NCBI RefSeq assembly: GCF_001021385.1
Contig: NZ_CP011773.1
Location: forward strand, 2,976,001 to 3,040,000
Length of the DNA stretch: 64,000 nt
From: Mycobacterium sp. EPa45
GTDB lineage: Bacteria > Actinomycetota > Actinomycetes > Mycobacteriales > Mycobacteriaceae
Reading direction: 5' to 3'
Shown here: positions 1 through 8,285 of the stretch, in pieces
How positions within the stretch are numbered: the stretch's first letter is position 1
How the letters are laid out: each line of letters begins with the position of its first letter
Translations under genes and position numbers: made by a program
Notes under the pieces: generated by a model
What the model was told of the DNA's origin: nothing
The model's input: only the letters and a program-made list of their open reading frames with translations
Database searches by the model: none

Positions 1-480
1 GTCGATGCGATCGATGGTCTTGCTCAGTCCGGTCAGGGTGGCGACGAGGCGCTCGAACATAAAACCGGGATTCTCGCCGGCCGCGTGGAAGCGGGATCCG
101 CCGGCGCGGCATGCGTCGGCGAAAGCTTTTTCGGTGGCCGCACCGTAGGTGGGTAGGTGGTTGTAGGACGTCGTGCTGATCACGTTGGTGCCGGCGGCCA
201 GCAGGCGACAGATGTCCTCGGCGTTGGTCTCCACCGCGTGCGCCTTGCTCGCCGCATGTACGACGACGTCCGCGTTCGAGGCGAGGATGTCGTCCTTGCT
301 GTTCGTCGCCAGCACCCCGGTGGTCGGTTCCAAGCCGCAGAGGGCACCGGCGTCCAGGCCGGCTTTCGCCGGGTCGTAGACGAGCACGCCAGCCAATTGG
401 AAATGCGGATTCTCGATCAGTTCGCGAAGAGCCGCCCGTCCGACGGCTCCTGTCGCCCACTGCGCTACGCGAATAGTCAA
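1..480 (-). CDS. DapB-like NAD(P)-binding oxidoreductase, C-terminus cut by window edge
   Basis: The minus strand encodes about 160 residues running off the window. It opens with a Rossmann motif (RVAQWATGAVGRAAL) followed by VLVYDPAKAGLDAGALCG, the same layout as four other proteins in this window. The family is the dihydrodipicolinate-reductase-like / NAD(P)H-dependent amine dehydrogenase-like group, whose mycobacterial members have no proven substrate. I chose the TTG at 480 because it has GGGAG seven bases upstream and no ATG or GTG fits the frame nearby. It is transcribed divergently from the P450 at 603. The incomplete C-terminus leaves the catalytic domain unseen. Confidence 0.8.
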   Translation of the reverse strand, partial: MTIRVAQWATGAVGRAALRELIENPHFQLAGVLVYDPAKAGLDAGALCGLEPTTGVLATNSKDDILASNADVVVHAASKAHAVETNAEDICRLLAAGTNVISTTSYNHLPTYGAATEKAFADACRAGGSRFHAAGENPGFMFERLVATLTGLSKTIDRID

Positions 481-602
481 TCGAGCACTCCCGGTTGTGC
501 TTTCAGTCTTCAGATCGTTGCCAATTGCTCAACCTACATCAGGTATGGTCCCAACCACCAGGGTGTATGTTGGATCCGGCGACGACAGTGGAGGAGCCGT
601 TC

Positions 603-1841
603 ATGGCGAAGCCCGCGACGGTGGAAGAACTCGAAGAGAGCATTCGCGACGCCCAGCACCGATTCAACATCGGCATGGGCGCGGACGGTGACGCCACGCC
701 CTACCCCTTGCTCAAAGAGCTACGCGCGGCGGCGGCCGTCCACCCCGGCTGGCCGGAGTTGGGCATGACGGACAACTCGGGCGAGGGCCCGCCGACGTTC
801 ACGGCCTACTCGTTCGACGCGGTCAAGGCGGTGTTCACCGACAACATCACGTTCAGCACGCGCTGCTATGAGGACATCGTCCGGCCATTGCAGGGGCCGA
901 CGATCCTGGAAATGCAGGAGCCCGAACATGCGGTGTACCGCAAACTGCATGAGTTCGCCTTCGCCCGCTCGTCGATGAAGCGATGGGACGACGAACTCGT
1001 CGGCCCATTGGTCGAGAGCACCATCGCGAAGTTCAAAGACACCAAGCGCGCCGACCTCGTCGACGCGGTGTTCATGCCGATTCCAGTCCGCGTCATCGCG
1101 GCACTGTTGGGACTACCCGACTCCGACGTGCTCTGGTTCCACCGGCTGGCCATCGACATTCTCGGCTTCCGAGGCGACATGGAGACGGCCATGACTGCAT
1201 CCGCGGAAATGAAGGAGTACTTCACCGGAATACTCGCCGAACGGCGCAGAACTCCGCAGGACGACATGGTGTCCATCCTCGCGTCAGCAGAGGTCAACGG
1301 AACGAAGATGTCCGACGAGCAGATCTATGGTTTCATGCGGAATCTGTTGCCGGCCGGGGCCGAGACCACCTCGCGCTCGACGGCTTCGCTGGCGATGGCC
1401 TTGCTGACCCATCCCGATCAGCTCGATGCGGTCCGCCACGACCGCAGCCTGCTCCCTCAGGCCATCGAGGAGGGTATCCGCTGGGAGACCCCGTTGCTGA
1501 ATTTCATGCGGGAGGTCACGTGCGACACCGAACTCGCCGGCGTCCGGATTCCCAAGGGGGCGACGATGATGCTCAGCCTGGGCAGTGCCAACCACGACGA
1601 GACGCGCTGGGAGAATCCGGAGTCGTTCGACATATTCCGAGACCGAAAGCCGCACATCGGATTTGCGCATGGAGCTCATGTCTGTCTGGGCATGCACCTC
1701 GCACGGCTGGAGAGCATGAAGATCTTCAACGCGTTGTTCGATGAGCTTCCCAATCTGCGGCTCGATCCCGCTGCGCCACCGCCGTATATCACCGGCACGA
1801 TGTTTCGGTCACCGCCCCGCCTCGATGTCATCTGGGATTGA
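603..1841 (+). CDS. Cytochrome P450 monooxygenase
   Basis: A 412-residue soluble bacterial P450. The I-helix oxygen-activation motif AGAETT lies at about residues 251-256, the ExxR pair (EEGIR) near 290, and the haem-binding loop FAHGAHVCLGMHLARLE has its thiolate ligand at Cys361. The ATG at 603 follows a GGAG ribosome site; in-frame codons further upstream would add a tail not seen in the family. It probably hydroxylates a hydrophobic substrate using a ferredoxin partner that is not in this window. A DapB-like gene follows nine bases downstream, so the two are likely one operon. The CYP family number cannot be assigned by eye. Confidence 0.93.
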   Translation: MAKPATVEELEESIRDAQHRFNIGMGADGDATPYPLLKELRAAAAVHPGWPELGMTDNSGEGPPTFTAYSFDAVKAVFTDNITFSTRCYEDIVRPLQGPTILEMQEPEHAVYRKLHEFAFARSSMKRWDDELVGPLVESTIAKFKDTKRADLVDAVFMPIPVRVIAALLGLPDSDVLWFHRLAIDILGFRGDMETAMTASAEMKEYFTGILAERRRTPQDDMVSILASAEVNGTKMSDEQIYGFMRNLLPAGAETTSRSTASLAMALLTHPDQLDAVRHDRSLLPQAIEEGIRWETPLLNFMREVTCDTELAGVRIPKGATMMLSLGSANHDETRWENPESFDIFRDRKPHIGFAHGAHVCLGMHLARLESMKIFNALFDELPNLRLDPAAPPPYITGTMFRSPPRLDVIWD

Positions 1842-1850
1842 ATCAGACTG

Positions 1851-2900
1851 ATGACACGCGTAATACAATGGGCCACCGGCGTTACCGGAACAATCGCGCT
1901 TCGCCACGTGATCGGGCGACCAGACCTGGAGCTCGTCGGCGTGCGCGTCTACGACCCGGCCAAATCAGGTGTCGACGCCGGAACGTTATGCGGTGCGGCA
2001 GGGACAGGCGTCGTTGCGACCGACGATCGCGAAGCGGTGATCAACACTGACGCCGACGTGGTGCTTTATATGGGCAAGGTCGAAACCGATACTCCCGGCT
2101 GTTATGCCGATGTCTGTGACCTGTTGGCTTCCGGGAAGAACGTCGTGGCGACGGGTAGCAGGTTCATCCACCCGCGGTCCTTGCACGAGTCTTTCGCGGA
2201 CGCTATCGAAGGGGCCTGTCGCACAGGTGGTTCGACGTTTCTGGGGCTCGGGCTGTATCCAGGATTCATCGGTGAGTCGCTCGGGCCGGTGCTCGCCCGC
2301 CTCACCCAGAGCGCCGAGCGCATCAACGTCCGCGAGGTGCTCAACTACTCGACGTATGCCAGCAATGATCTGATCTTCAATGCGATGGGCTTCGGCTTTC
2401 CTCCCGAGGACACGACACCGTTGCTGTCCAATCCCGAGTACGCTGCCAGCGCGTGGGTCGGCAGCGCGACGGTCCTGGCTCAGGCGCTCGGTCTCGAGGT
2501 TCGTGATATCCAGGGATACCGCGAGGTCGCGACGACACCGCGTGCGTTGAGCGTTGCGGCAGGCGAGATCCCCGCCGGCACCGTCGGTGCCATGCGCTTC
2601 GGCGTCGTCGTCGACTGCGGAGCGACGACAATTTCGGTGGAGCATCTGACCCGGATGGCCGATGACCTCGCTCCCGATTGGCCGACCGAGATCGGTTACG
2701 AGGTGGTCTTCGAGGGCGAACCGAACATGCGTCTCCACCTCGTCATCGGTACGCACGACGAGGACCACGCCAAGCAGGGATGTCTGGCCACGGCGATGCA
2801 TGCGATCAACGCGATACCCGCCGTCATCGCAGCCGAACCGGGATTGTTCGACCTGTCGACCATCGGGCCCTTTCAGAGCCGATCGCCGAATCCGGTGTAG
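1851..2900 (+). CDS. DapB-like NAD(P)-binding oxidoreductase
   Basis: 349 residues. The N-terminal Rossmann domain begins TRVIQWATGVTGTIALRHV and continues with VRVYDPAKSGVDAGTLCG. The C-terminal half holds a conserved stretch around GLGLYPGFIGESLG and ends in a MHAINAIPAV segment shared with the paralogues at 2873, 10537 and 14885. Reduction or dehydrogenation of an unknown metabolite is expected; lysine biosynthesis is unlikely because the copies sit among P450s and SDRs. It lies nine bases after the P450 and overlaps the 3' end of the convergent paralogue by 28 bases. Confidence 0.85.
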   Translation: MTRVIQWATGVTGTIALRHVIGRPDLELVGVRVYDPAKSGVDAGTLCGAAGTGVVATDDREAVINTDADVVLYMGKVETDTPGCYADVCDLLASGKNVVATGSRFIHPRSLHESFADAIEGACRTGGSTFLGLGLYPGFIGESLGPVLARLTQSAERINVREVLNYSTYASNDLIFNAMGFGFPPEDTTPLLSNPEYAASAWVGSATVLAQALGLEVRDIQGYREVATTPRALSVAAGEIPAGTVGAMRFGVVVDCGATTISVEHLTRMADDLAPDWPTEIGYEVVFEGEPNMRLHLVIGTHDEDHAKQGCLATAMHAINAIPAVIAAEPGLFDLSTIGPFQSRSPNPV

Positions 2901-3952
2901 CTGCGGATCAGCGGCAGGTCTGCCATCGTGGCGAAGCCGGGGGGCGCCGCGCACACCGCGGGCACCGCGTTCAGCACCTGCATCGCGACGGCGATCAATC
3001 CCGCGCGCACGTGCTCTTCGACCGACGCAGGCCGGGTGAAACTGGCCAGACAGAAGAAGTGCGTTCGCATCGAGGGATCGCCTTCGAGCGTCAGTGTCCA
3101 ACCGTCGTCAGGCTTGGGCCAGTGCTCGGGGTACTCACCGCCGACGGTCCACAGGGTCTCGAACTCGATGAGATCGTCACCACGGCGGCTGCCGACGAAC
3201 CGCCAGCGCTGGCCTGCGGTGGTGCCCTTGACGACGGTGTGCTCGAAGATCTGGAAATCCTTTGTCGCGGGGACGGCTTCGACGGACACGCGGACATCGT
3301 CGATCGCCGCGTTGAGGGTGTCAGCGATGAACCAGGTCTGCTCGGTGAACAGCCGGGTGTTGAACGACAGGAAGTCGTTGGCGGTCGGCGTGACGTCCTC
3401 GGGAGGCCGCCCGAACCACATGCCGTCGAAAGTGATGTCGGTGGATTCCCACAGCGACCAGTCGGCCCGTTCCTGAAGGGTGAATTTGTCGATGGTTCGG
3501 CTCATCCCCGACAGCGCCAGCGGCAAGACGCCAGAGAGATTGCCGGGGTTCAGGCCGCTGCCGTGAATCGTGCTGTTGCCCGAGCGGCAAGCTTCAACCA
3601 GGCGGGCACGGTCCGCCTCGGGAATGCGCCGGGGGTGGAACAGGAACGAGACGGTGGCAACGTTTTTTCCGCCCGCCAGCAGTGCGCAGACGTCGTCGAG
3701 ATTGGTGAACGACGGCGCGTACAGCACGCAATCCGCATCTAAAGCCAGAATCTTGTCAACGTCGGCGGTGGCGGCGACCCCGATCGGATCGCGCCCGACC
3801 AGAATCCCGACGTCGACGCCGTCCTTCTTGTCCGAGTAGACACGAGCGCCGACGATCTCGAGATCGGGCCGATGGTCGAGGATGGTGGTGACCAACTCGG
3901 TGCCCACCGCGCCGGTGGCCCACTGGATCACGCGCAATCGCCGCTTCTCCAC
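2873..3952 (-). CDS. DapB-like NAD(P)-binding oxidoreductase
   Basis: 359 residues, a full-length paralogue of the neighbouring 1851 gene. It has the Rossmann motif RVIQWATGAVGTELV, then ARVYSDKKDGVDVGILVG, and the C-terminal motif ending in AMQVLNAVPAVCAAPPG. It starts with ATG at 3952 and faces the SDR at 4035 across an 82-base divergent region that carries a GATAA-N6-TTCTC inverted repeat. The last 28 bases overlap the convergent gene at 1851. The substrate is unknown; the repeated association with P450s suggests a role in the same catabolic route. Confidence 0.85.
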   Translation of the reverse strand: MEKRRLRVIQWATGAVGTELVTTILDHRPDLEIVGARVYSDKKDGVDVGILVGRDPIGVAATADVDKILALDADCVLYAPSFTNLDDVCALLAGGKNVATVSFLFHPRRIPEADRARLVEACRSGNSTIHGSGLNPGNLSGVLPLALSGMSRTIDKFTLQERADWSLWESTDITFDGMWFGRPPEDVTPTANDFLSFNTRLFTEQTWFIADTLNAAIDDVRVSVEAVPATKDFQIFEHTVVKGTTAGQRWRFVGSRRGDDLIEFETLWTVGGEYPEHWPKPDDGWTLTLEGDPSMRTHFFCLASFTRPASVEEHVRAGLIAVAMQVLNAVPAVCAAPPGFATMADLPLIRSYTGFGDRL

Positions 3953-3971
3953 GACCTCACTCTAACCGGGT

Positions 3972-3987
3972 GATAACGTCTGTTCTC
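3972..3987. promoter_or_regulatory. Operator-like inverted repeat GATAA-N6-TTCTC
   Basis: GATAACGTCTGTTCTC lies between the divergent starts at 3952 and 4035. It matches the 16-bp pattern found at about ten other places here, with one mismatch between arms. A further TTCTC half-site lies at 4006-4010. It is probably a binding site for a dimeric regulator such as a TetR protein (inference). Confidence 0.55.
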
Positions 3988-4034
3988 AATAAAGGCGATA
4001 TCGAATTCTCGATGACCGTGAAGGGTTGGCCGTC

Positions 4035-4877
4035 ATGAAGGACGTATTGGGCTATGAGGGCAAATCGGTAATCGTGACCGGCGCCGCATCCGGGATGGGG
4101 CAGGCAACCGCGCAGATCCTCGTCGACCTCGGCGCTAACGTCACCGCGCTGGACATCAGGCCCGCCAGCGTGTCGGGCGCGCGTTCGTTGCAGATCGACC
4201 TACGGGACCGCGCGGATATCGAGAAGGTGGCCGCTTCCATCGACGGGCCCATCGACGGACTGTTCAGCTGTGCAGGCCTGCCCGGTCCGCCGTTCAGCGA
4301 ATGGGACACCATCCTGGTCAACTTCGTCGGAGCTCGTCATCTCGCGGAGCAGCTGGTACCCAAGATGTCGCAGGGCTCGGCGATCAGCGTGATCTCGTCA
4401 TCGGCGGCGATCGGTTGGCAGGACCACATCAAGGTCATCACAACACTGCTGGAGACCGACGGTTTCGATGCCGCCGTCGACTGGTTGCGGGAGAACGAGA
4501 AGAAGTGGTCGTGGAGCGGTTACGCCTACTCCAAGTACGTCATCGACGCCTGGGTCGGCTGGTGGTATCCCGAACTGGGCCGCAGGGGAATTCGCATCAA
4601 CGCCATCAATCCTGGACCTACCGAGACCGCGATGATGCCGGCGTTTCAGGACCTGATGGGCAAGGAGACGGTCGACGACGCCATCGGCCCGGTTGGCCGG
4701 TACGCGACGGCTGAGGAGCAGGCGTGGCCGTTGGTGTGCCTGGGTAGTCCACGGCTGAGCTACGTCGGTGGGACGGTGTTGTGGACCGACGGCGGCTGGA
4801 GCGGAGCGATGGCGATGGGGCGTCACAACGCGCAGTGGGCCGACACCGCAGCCGATCAGATGGCCAAGAAGGGCTGA
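4035..4877 (+). CDS. SDR oxidoreductase, coniferyl-alcohol-dehydrogenase-like
   Basis: 280 residues. It has the classical SDR cofactor motif TGAASGMG at about residues 14-21, an acidic residue after the second strand (ALDIRP) favouring NAD(H), and the catalytic pair YAYSK. The long region between catalytic Ser and Tyr (about 40 residues with WLRENEKKWSW) is typical of the group annotated as coniferyl-alcohol dehydrogenase or hydroxysteroid dehydrogenase-like. ATG 4035 is preferred to an in-frame TTG nine bases upstream. The divergent promoter contains the shared inverted repeat. It ends eight bases before the convergent SDR at 4885. Confidence 0.85.
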   Translation: MKDVLGYEGKSVIVTGAASGMGQATAQILVDLGANVTALDIRPASVSGARSLQIDLRDRADIEKVAASIDGPIDGLFSCAGLPGPPFSEWDTILVNFVGARHLAEQLVPKMSQGSAISVISSSAAIGWQDHIKVITTLLETDGFDAAVDWLRENEKKWSWSGYAYSKYVIDAWVGWWYPELGRRGIRINAINPGPTETAMMPAFQDLMGKETVDDAIGPVGRYATAEEQAWPLVCLGSPRLSYVGGTVLWTDGGWSGAMAMGRHNAQWADTAADQMAKKG

Positions 4878-4884
4878 AGCGAGG

Positions 4885-5688
4885 TCAGATGAAATCCGAA
4901 CCGCCGTCGACGTTTATGGTCGCACCCGTCACATAACCGTTGCGCCGGGACGCCAGATAGACGGTGGCCGAAGCGATCTCCTCAGGCACGCCTGCTCGGC
5001 CCAGATCGCACGGGTGTCCGTAGGTCTTCTCTACCCATCGCATCACGTCGTGTTCGTCAGCCGAATCGAACCCCTCCGCGGCCAAAGTGTCACGCAAGAT
5101 CTCGGTGAAGCTCGCGGTCACGATGGTGCCGGGGCAGACGCAGTTGACCAGGATGCCTTCGGGGCCCAGGCTCTTCGACAAATTCTTCGTGAGGCTCGAC
5201 AGCGCCGCCTTGCTAGCCGTGTACGCGACGAGCCGCGGACTCTGCCGTTGAATGGAGTGGGCCGACAACGTCACGATCCTAGCCCACTCGGCGGCCCGCA
5301 GCATGGGCAGCGCGGAGCGAACCGATCGGACCGCCGACATGGTTCCCATGTCGAAGGCAGCATGCCAGGCGTCGTCGTCGAGGTCCTCGAACGTCCCCGC
5401 ATCGGGTCCGACGGTGTGGATCAGGATGTTCAGCTGTTCCCAGGCCGCATGCACAGACGCGAAACCGTTTGCAATCGAAGCGGCGTCGGCCATGTCGACG
5501 CTGACGGCCAGCACGTCGGGTGCGCCGGCGGTGCGCACGCGGTTCGCTGCGCTGTCGAGCGCTTCGCGGCCGCGTGCCATGATCGCGACCGATGCGCCCT
5601 CCGAACCGAGACACTCGGCGATCGCGAGACCCATACCCTTACTACCACCGGTCACGACCGCAGTCGCTCCGCTCAGTCCGAGATCCAT
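4885..5688 (-). CDS. SDR family oxidoreductase
   Basis: 267 residues. The cofactor motif TGGSKGMG is near residues 13-20, NIL...VGPDAG marks the NNAG region, the active site is YTASKAA, and it ends in GATINVDGGSDFI. It resembles 3-oxoacyl-ACP reductase/hydroxyacyl-CoA dehydrogenase-type SDRs. Its ATG overlaps the stop of the upstream SDR (TAATG at 5690-5686), so the two are translationally coupled in the operon running from 7296 down to 4885. NAD versus NADP preference is unclear because an Arg (MARGRE) follows strand two. Confidence 0.88.
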   Translation of the reverse strand: MDLGLSGATAVVTGGSKGMGLAIAECLGSEGASVAIMARGREALDSAANRVRTAGAPDVLAVSVDMADAASIANGFASVHAAWEQLNILIHTVGPDAGTFEDLDDDAWHAAFDMGTMSAVRSVRSALPMLRAAEWARIVTLSAHSIQRQSPRLVAYTASKAALSSLTKNLSKSLGPEGILVNCVCPGTIVTASFTEILRDTLAAEGFDSADEHDVMRWVEKTYGHPCDLGRAGVPEEIASATVYLASRRNGYVTGATINVDGGSDFI

Positions 5689-6470
5689 TACTGCACAGCT
5701 CCATTCGATATGGTGCGACGCCGGGGTACTCGTGGCGTCAGGTGTACGACGTCACTGACCACCGACGGGTTCGCGCGCGCCACCGCGATAAAGGACAACA
5801 TGGCGTTCGCCACATCGTCCACCGCCGACATCGTGACCGGGATCTGGGCCTCTCGCGCCCACGCCCGGTAGAGATCGGCAAGGAGGTCTCGATCGGCTCC
5901 GCGCAGGATCTCGGTATCGTCAGTCGGCCCCACGCTCACTCGGATCACGGGAAGCTCAGGGTGCTCGGCGCGCCAGGAATGCAGGATCTCGTCGAGCGCC
6001 GCCTTGCTGGCGTGATAGGCCGCGACTCCCGCGCGGGGTCTGCCCACATCGTGACTGGAGGCGACAAGGATCACCGCGTCGTCGGCGAGGTGAGGCAGCG
6101 CCGAGCGCAAAACGTGCGAGGCGCCAACAGCATTGACGGCGTAGGTGTGCAGCCACGTGCTGACGTCAGTGTCCTCGATGAGTGCGAACGGTACGGCGGC
6201 ACTGGTGAAGACAACCGCGTCGATCTCACCGAACGACTCCGCAACCTCGGCGAGCACGGATTCGATTGCGCGCGGATCGGATACGTCGAGTTTGTAGGCT
6301 GTACCGTCGATTTCGGCAGCGATCTTCTCGAGCACATCTACTCGCCGCGCGGCCACGGCCACTTTCGCTCCCCGCGCACTGGCCGCGCGTGCCAACGCGC
6401 GCCCAATCCCCGAGGAGGAGCCGATGACCAGCATCCGCATTCCGGAGATGTTCGAATGTCGATCGGTCAT
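5688..6470 (-). CDS. SDR family oxidoreductase
   Basis: 260 residues. The glycine motif is IGSSSGIG close to the start (MRMLVIGSSSGIG), there is an Arg-rich turn after strand two (AARR) suggesting NADP(H), and the active site is YHASKAAL. The ATG at 6470 overlaps the stop of the ferredoxin-like gene by ATGA, which fixes the start. The C-terminus lacks the usual VDGG motif and instead has a tail VVSDVVHLTPRVPRRR. It is the third gene of the 7296-4885 operon. Confidence 0.87.
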   Translation of the reverse strand: MTDRHSNISGMRMLVIGSSSGIGRALARAASARGAKVAVAARRVDVLEKIAAEIDGTAYKLDVSDPRAIESVLAEVAESFGEIDAVVFTSAAVPFALIEDTDVSTWLHTYAVNAVGASHVLRSALPHLADDAVILVASSHDVGRPRAGVAAYHASKAALDEILHSWRAEHPELPVIRVSVGPTDDTEILRGADRDLLADLYRAWAREAQIPVTMSAVDDVANAMLSFIAVARANPSVVSDVVHLTPRVPRRRTISNGAVQ

Positions 6471-6655
6471 TGCTTTCTCCTCTTGCCCGCCGTTATGCTC
6501 GACGACTCGATGATGGATCGGATGGTGCGCCGGCACCGCCCACACTCGGAGCCCGCGCCGCAGGCATCGGCCACTTCGTTGCATGTCCTGGCACCCGTCG
6601 TCACGACCCGCGAAACCACATCGCTGGTGATCCCGACGCAGAGGCACACATACAT
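6467..6655 (-). CDS. Bfd-type [2Fe-2S] protein
   Basis: A 62-residue protein beginning MYVCLCVGIT. Cysteines at positions 4, 6, 38 and 41 form the C-x-C ... C-x2-C pattern of bacterioferritin-associated ferredoxin and BFD-like [2Fe-2S] domains. The ATG at 6655 overlaps the TGA of the preceding gene, and its own TGA overlaps the next SDR start, so it is fully embedded in the operon. A Bfd here, with no bacterioferritin nearby, could serve as an electron carrier for oxygenases or as an iron-sulfur subunit; this is inference. Confidence 0.8.
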   Translation of the reverse strand: MYVCLCVGITSDVVSRVVTTGARTCNEVADACGAGSECGRCRRTIRSIIESSSITAGKRRKQ

Positions 6656-7296
6656 CAGCGTCGGCCCCATCCGTGGGGTTCGGTCATCCGCAGCGAGTTG
6701 ACAATACGGCCGACGAAGACCGGTGGATAGACGCCCACGCCCGCCGCCGCCAACCACGTGGACGCGACGTCGGATCGCTCTGCCCACTTGACTGCCAGGT
6801 CTGCGTCGGCGAGTTGCTGGAGGAACATCAGTTCGTTCGGGCTGTCGAAGGCTCGGTAGACGACCGTCCGCCGGATTCCCGCGGCCGCGAATTCGTCCAC
6901 GGACGCGCGGATGCGACTCATGAAGGCGTCGACGGCGGGGACCGGCGTGACGGCGGCGACGACGAGTTCGCTGCCCTGAGGGGGAGGTGGACCGATGTCG
7001 AACCGTTCAACAGTCTCGCCGGCGAACACACCGGGAATGTCGGAAACGCCGACAGCATCGAACCATTCGAAGATGTAGCGCGAGCGCAGAAGATTCAGCA
7101 GCGGTTGCTCGGTCCGGACGCCGATGATGACGAAGACGTGCCCCGGCTTCACGACCGATTCGTAGACGAACGCGTACCGCGCCCCTAAGTCGACCAGGCT
7201 CTCGTGGTGGCGCTGCAGCACCGGCCACACATTGCCCGGTTGCGGAGTGCAGAACTCAACGGCGAAGACGTACGTGCGGAGGGTGGCGCGAGCCAT
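6655..7296 (-). CDS. Conserved hypothetical protein with two repeated ferredoxin-like halves
   Basis: 213 residues, not recognised as a named family. It appears internally duplicated: a segment around residues 36-95 (GARYAFVYES ... WFDAVGV ... FAGETVERFDI) lines up with one near residues 140-203 (GIRRTVVYRA ... WLAAAGVGVYPPVFVGRIVNSL). Short alpha/beta halves like these suggest a dimeric alpha-beta-barrel fold, but this is only pattern reading. ATG 7296 has a GGAGG ribosome site ten bases upstream. It is the first gene of the minus-strand operon whose promoter carries the shared inverted repeat at 7365. Confidence 0.7.
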   Translation of the reverse strand: MARATLRTYVFAVEFCTPQPGNVWPVLQRHHESLVDLGARYAFVYESVVKPGHVFVIIGVRTEQPLLNLLRSRYIFEWFDAVGVSDIPGVFAGETVERFDIGPPPPQGSELVVAAVTPVPAVDAFMSRIRASVDEFAAAGIRRTVVYRAFDSPNELMFLQQLADADLAVKWAERSDVASTWLAAAGVGVYPPVFVGRIVNSLRMTEPHGWGRR

Positions 7297-7364
7297 CGTG
7301 CACTTCCTCCGTTTTCGCACTCGAAAGTAGGGTCTGCATTAACGTGCAAGCCATTCTCGCATGT

Positions 7365-7380
7365 GAGAATAAGTGTTCTC
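7365..7380. promoter_or_regulatory. Operator-like inverted repeat GAGAA-N6-TTCTC
   Basis: GAGAATAAGTGTTCTC is an exact copy of the consensus arms in the 99-base divergent region between 7296 and 7396. An outward-facing pair (ATTCTC-N6-GAGAAT at 7353-7370) overlaps it, giving three half-sites in a row. It ends 15 bases before the GTG of the SDR at 7396. Confidence 0.65.
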
Positions 7381-7395
7381 AACGGGGAGGCCAAC

Positions 7396-8223
7396 GTGCT
7401 CGACTTCAGCGGCAAAGTCGTTCTGGTGACGGGCGGGGGCGCAGGGATCGGACGGGCGACTGCATCGGCATTCGCGGCATCCGGGGCTTCGGTGGTCGTC
7501 CTGGAAGTCGACTCCGACAGGGCCGCTGGCCTGGCTTTGGAGCGTGAAATCGAGGTGGTGCGAGGCGATGCGGCATCGGCGGCCGATGTTGGGGCGCTCG
7601 CCGCGATGATCGGTGGCCGCTACGGCCGACTTGATGTGCTGGTCAACAACGTCGGCCACTTCGTGACGAGGCCGATGAGATTCGAAAACGTCACCGACGA
7701 GCAGATCGATGAGATCTACCGGATCAACCTCGGGCACGTCTTCACGGTCACCCGTGCGATGCTGCCATTGCTGCGCGCCGCGGGTGAGGGGGCCAGCATC
7801 GTCAACGTGACCTCGATCGAGGCGCACCGCGGCATTCCCGGCTTTACCGTGTACGGAGCGTTCAAAGCCGCGCTGACCGGCTTCACCATGAGTTTGGCCC
7901 TCGAGCTCGGGCCGGAGGGAATCCGCGTGAACGCGGTCGCACCCGAGACCACCGATAGCGCGCAGGTGCCCCTCGACACAATGATCCACCCGACTCAACG
8001 GCACAACATTCCACGTTGGATTCCGTTGGGGCGGTTCGGTAAGCCGGAAGACATCGCGGGATGTGTGCTGTTCCTTGCGAGCCCGCTGGCGGCATGGGTG
8101 TCAGGCACGGTCGTGCACGCCGACGGTGGCGCGCTGGCGGCTGCCGGCTGGTACCGAGACGACCGGGGAGCCTGGACGAACATGCCCGTGATACGGGGTA
8201 GTAGCGGCATGCCCGCGGGCTGA
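7396..8223 (+). CDS. SDR family oxidoreductase
   Basis: 275 residues. The cofactor motif is TGGGAGIG at about 12-19, an acidic residue (LEVDSD) after strand two points to NAD(H), NNVG and the active-site YGAFK are present, and SGTVVHADGGAL is at the C-terminus. The GTG at 7396 is chosen because GGGGAGG lies five bases upstream and longer versions would run through the inverted repeat at 7365. It heads a plus-strand run that continues with a P450 after about 60 bases. Confidence 0.87.
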   Translation: MLDFSGKVVLVTGGGAGIGRATASAFAASGASVVVLEVDSDRAAGLALEREIEVVRGDAASAADVGALAAMIGGRYGRLDVLVNNVGHFVTRPMRFENVTDEQIDEIYRINLGHVFTVTRAMLPLLRAAGEGASIVNVTSIEAHRGIPGFTVYGAFKAALTGFTMSLALELGPEGIRVNAVAPETTDSAQVPLDTMIHPTQRHNIPRWIPLGRFGKPEDIAGCVLFLASPLAAWVSGTVVHADGGALAAAGWYRDDRGAWTNMPVIRGSSGMPAG

Positions 8224-8241
8224 TTGTCAGCCGCCGATTGC

Positions 8242-8257
8242 GAGAAATTGTTCTCTC
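8242..8257. promoter_or_regulatory. Operator-like inverted repeat GAGAA-N6-CTCTC
   Basis: GAGAAATTGTTCTCTC lies just upstream of the P450 at 8286. It can be read as the 16-bp pattern with N6 or as a perfect 14-bp GAGAA-N4-TTCTC. The palindrome CTCTCGAGAG (8253-8262) overlaps it and another TTCTC half-site lies at 8276-8280. Four half-sites in 40 bases suggest cooperative binding. Confidence 0.55.
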
Positions 8258-8285
8258 GAGAGTGGAAAACGCCTATTCTCGTTGG

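Noticed and set aside
1986..3101. Open frame of 371 codons on the minus strand opposite the DapB-like gene
   Set aside because: No recognisable domain, and it overlaps two clearly supported genes.
4768..5871. Open frame of 367 codons on the plus strand across two SDR genes
   Set aside because: It is antisense to well-supported SDRs and its translation is low-complexity, Arg/His/Gly-rich.
8242..8255. GAGAAATTGTTCTC as a KstR operator
   Set aside because: The spacing resembles KstR sites but the required outer T/A and inner C/G positions do not fit the consensus, and the other sites in the window have a wider spacer.
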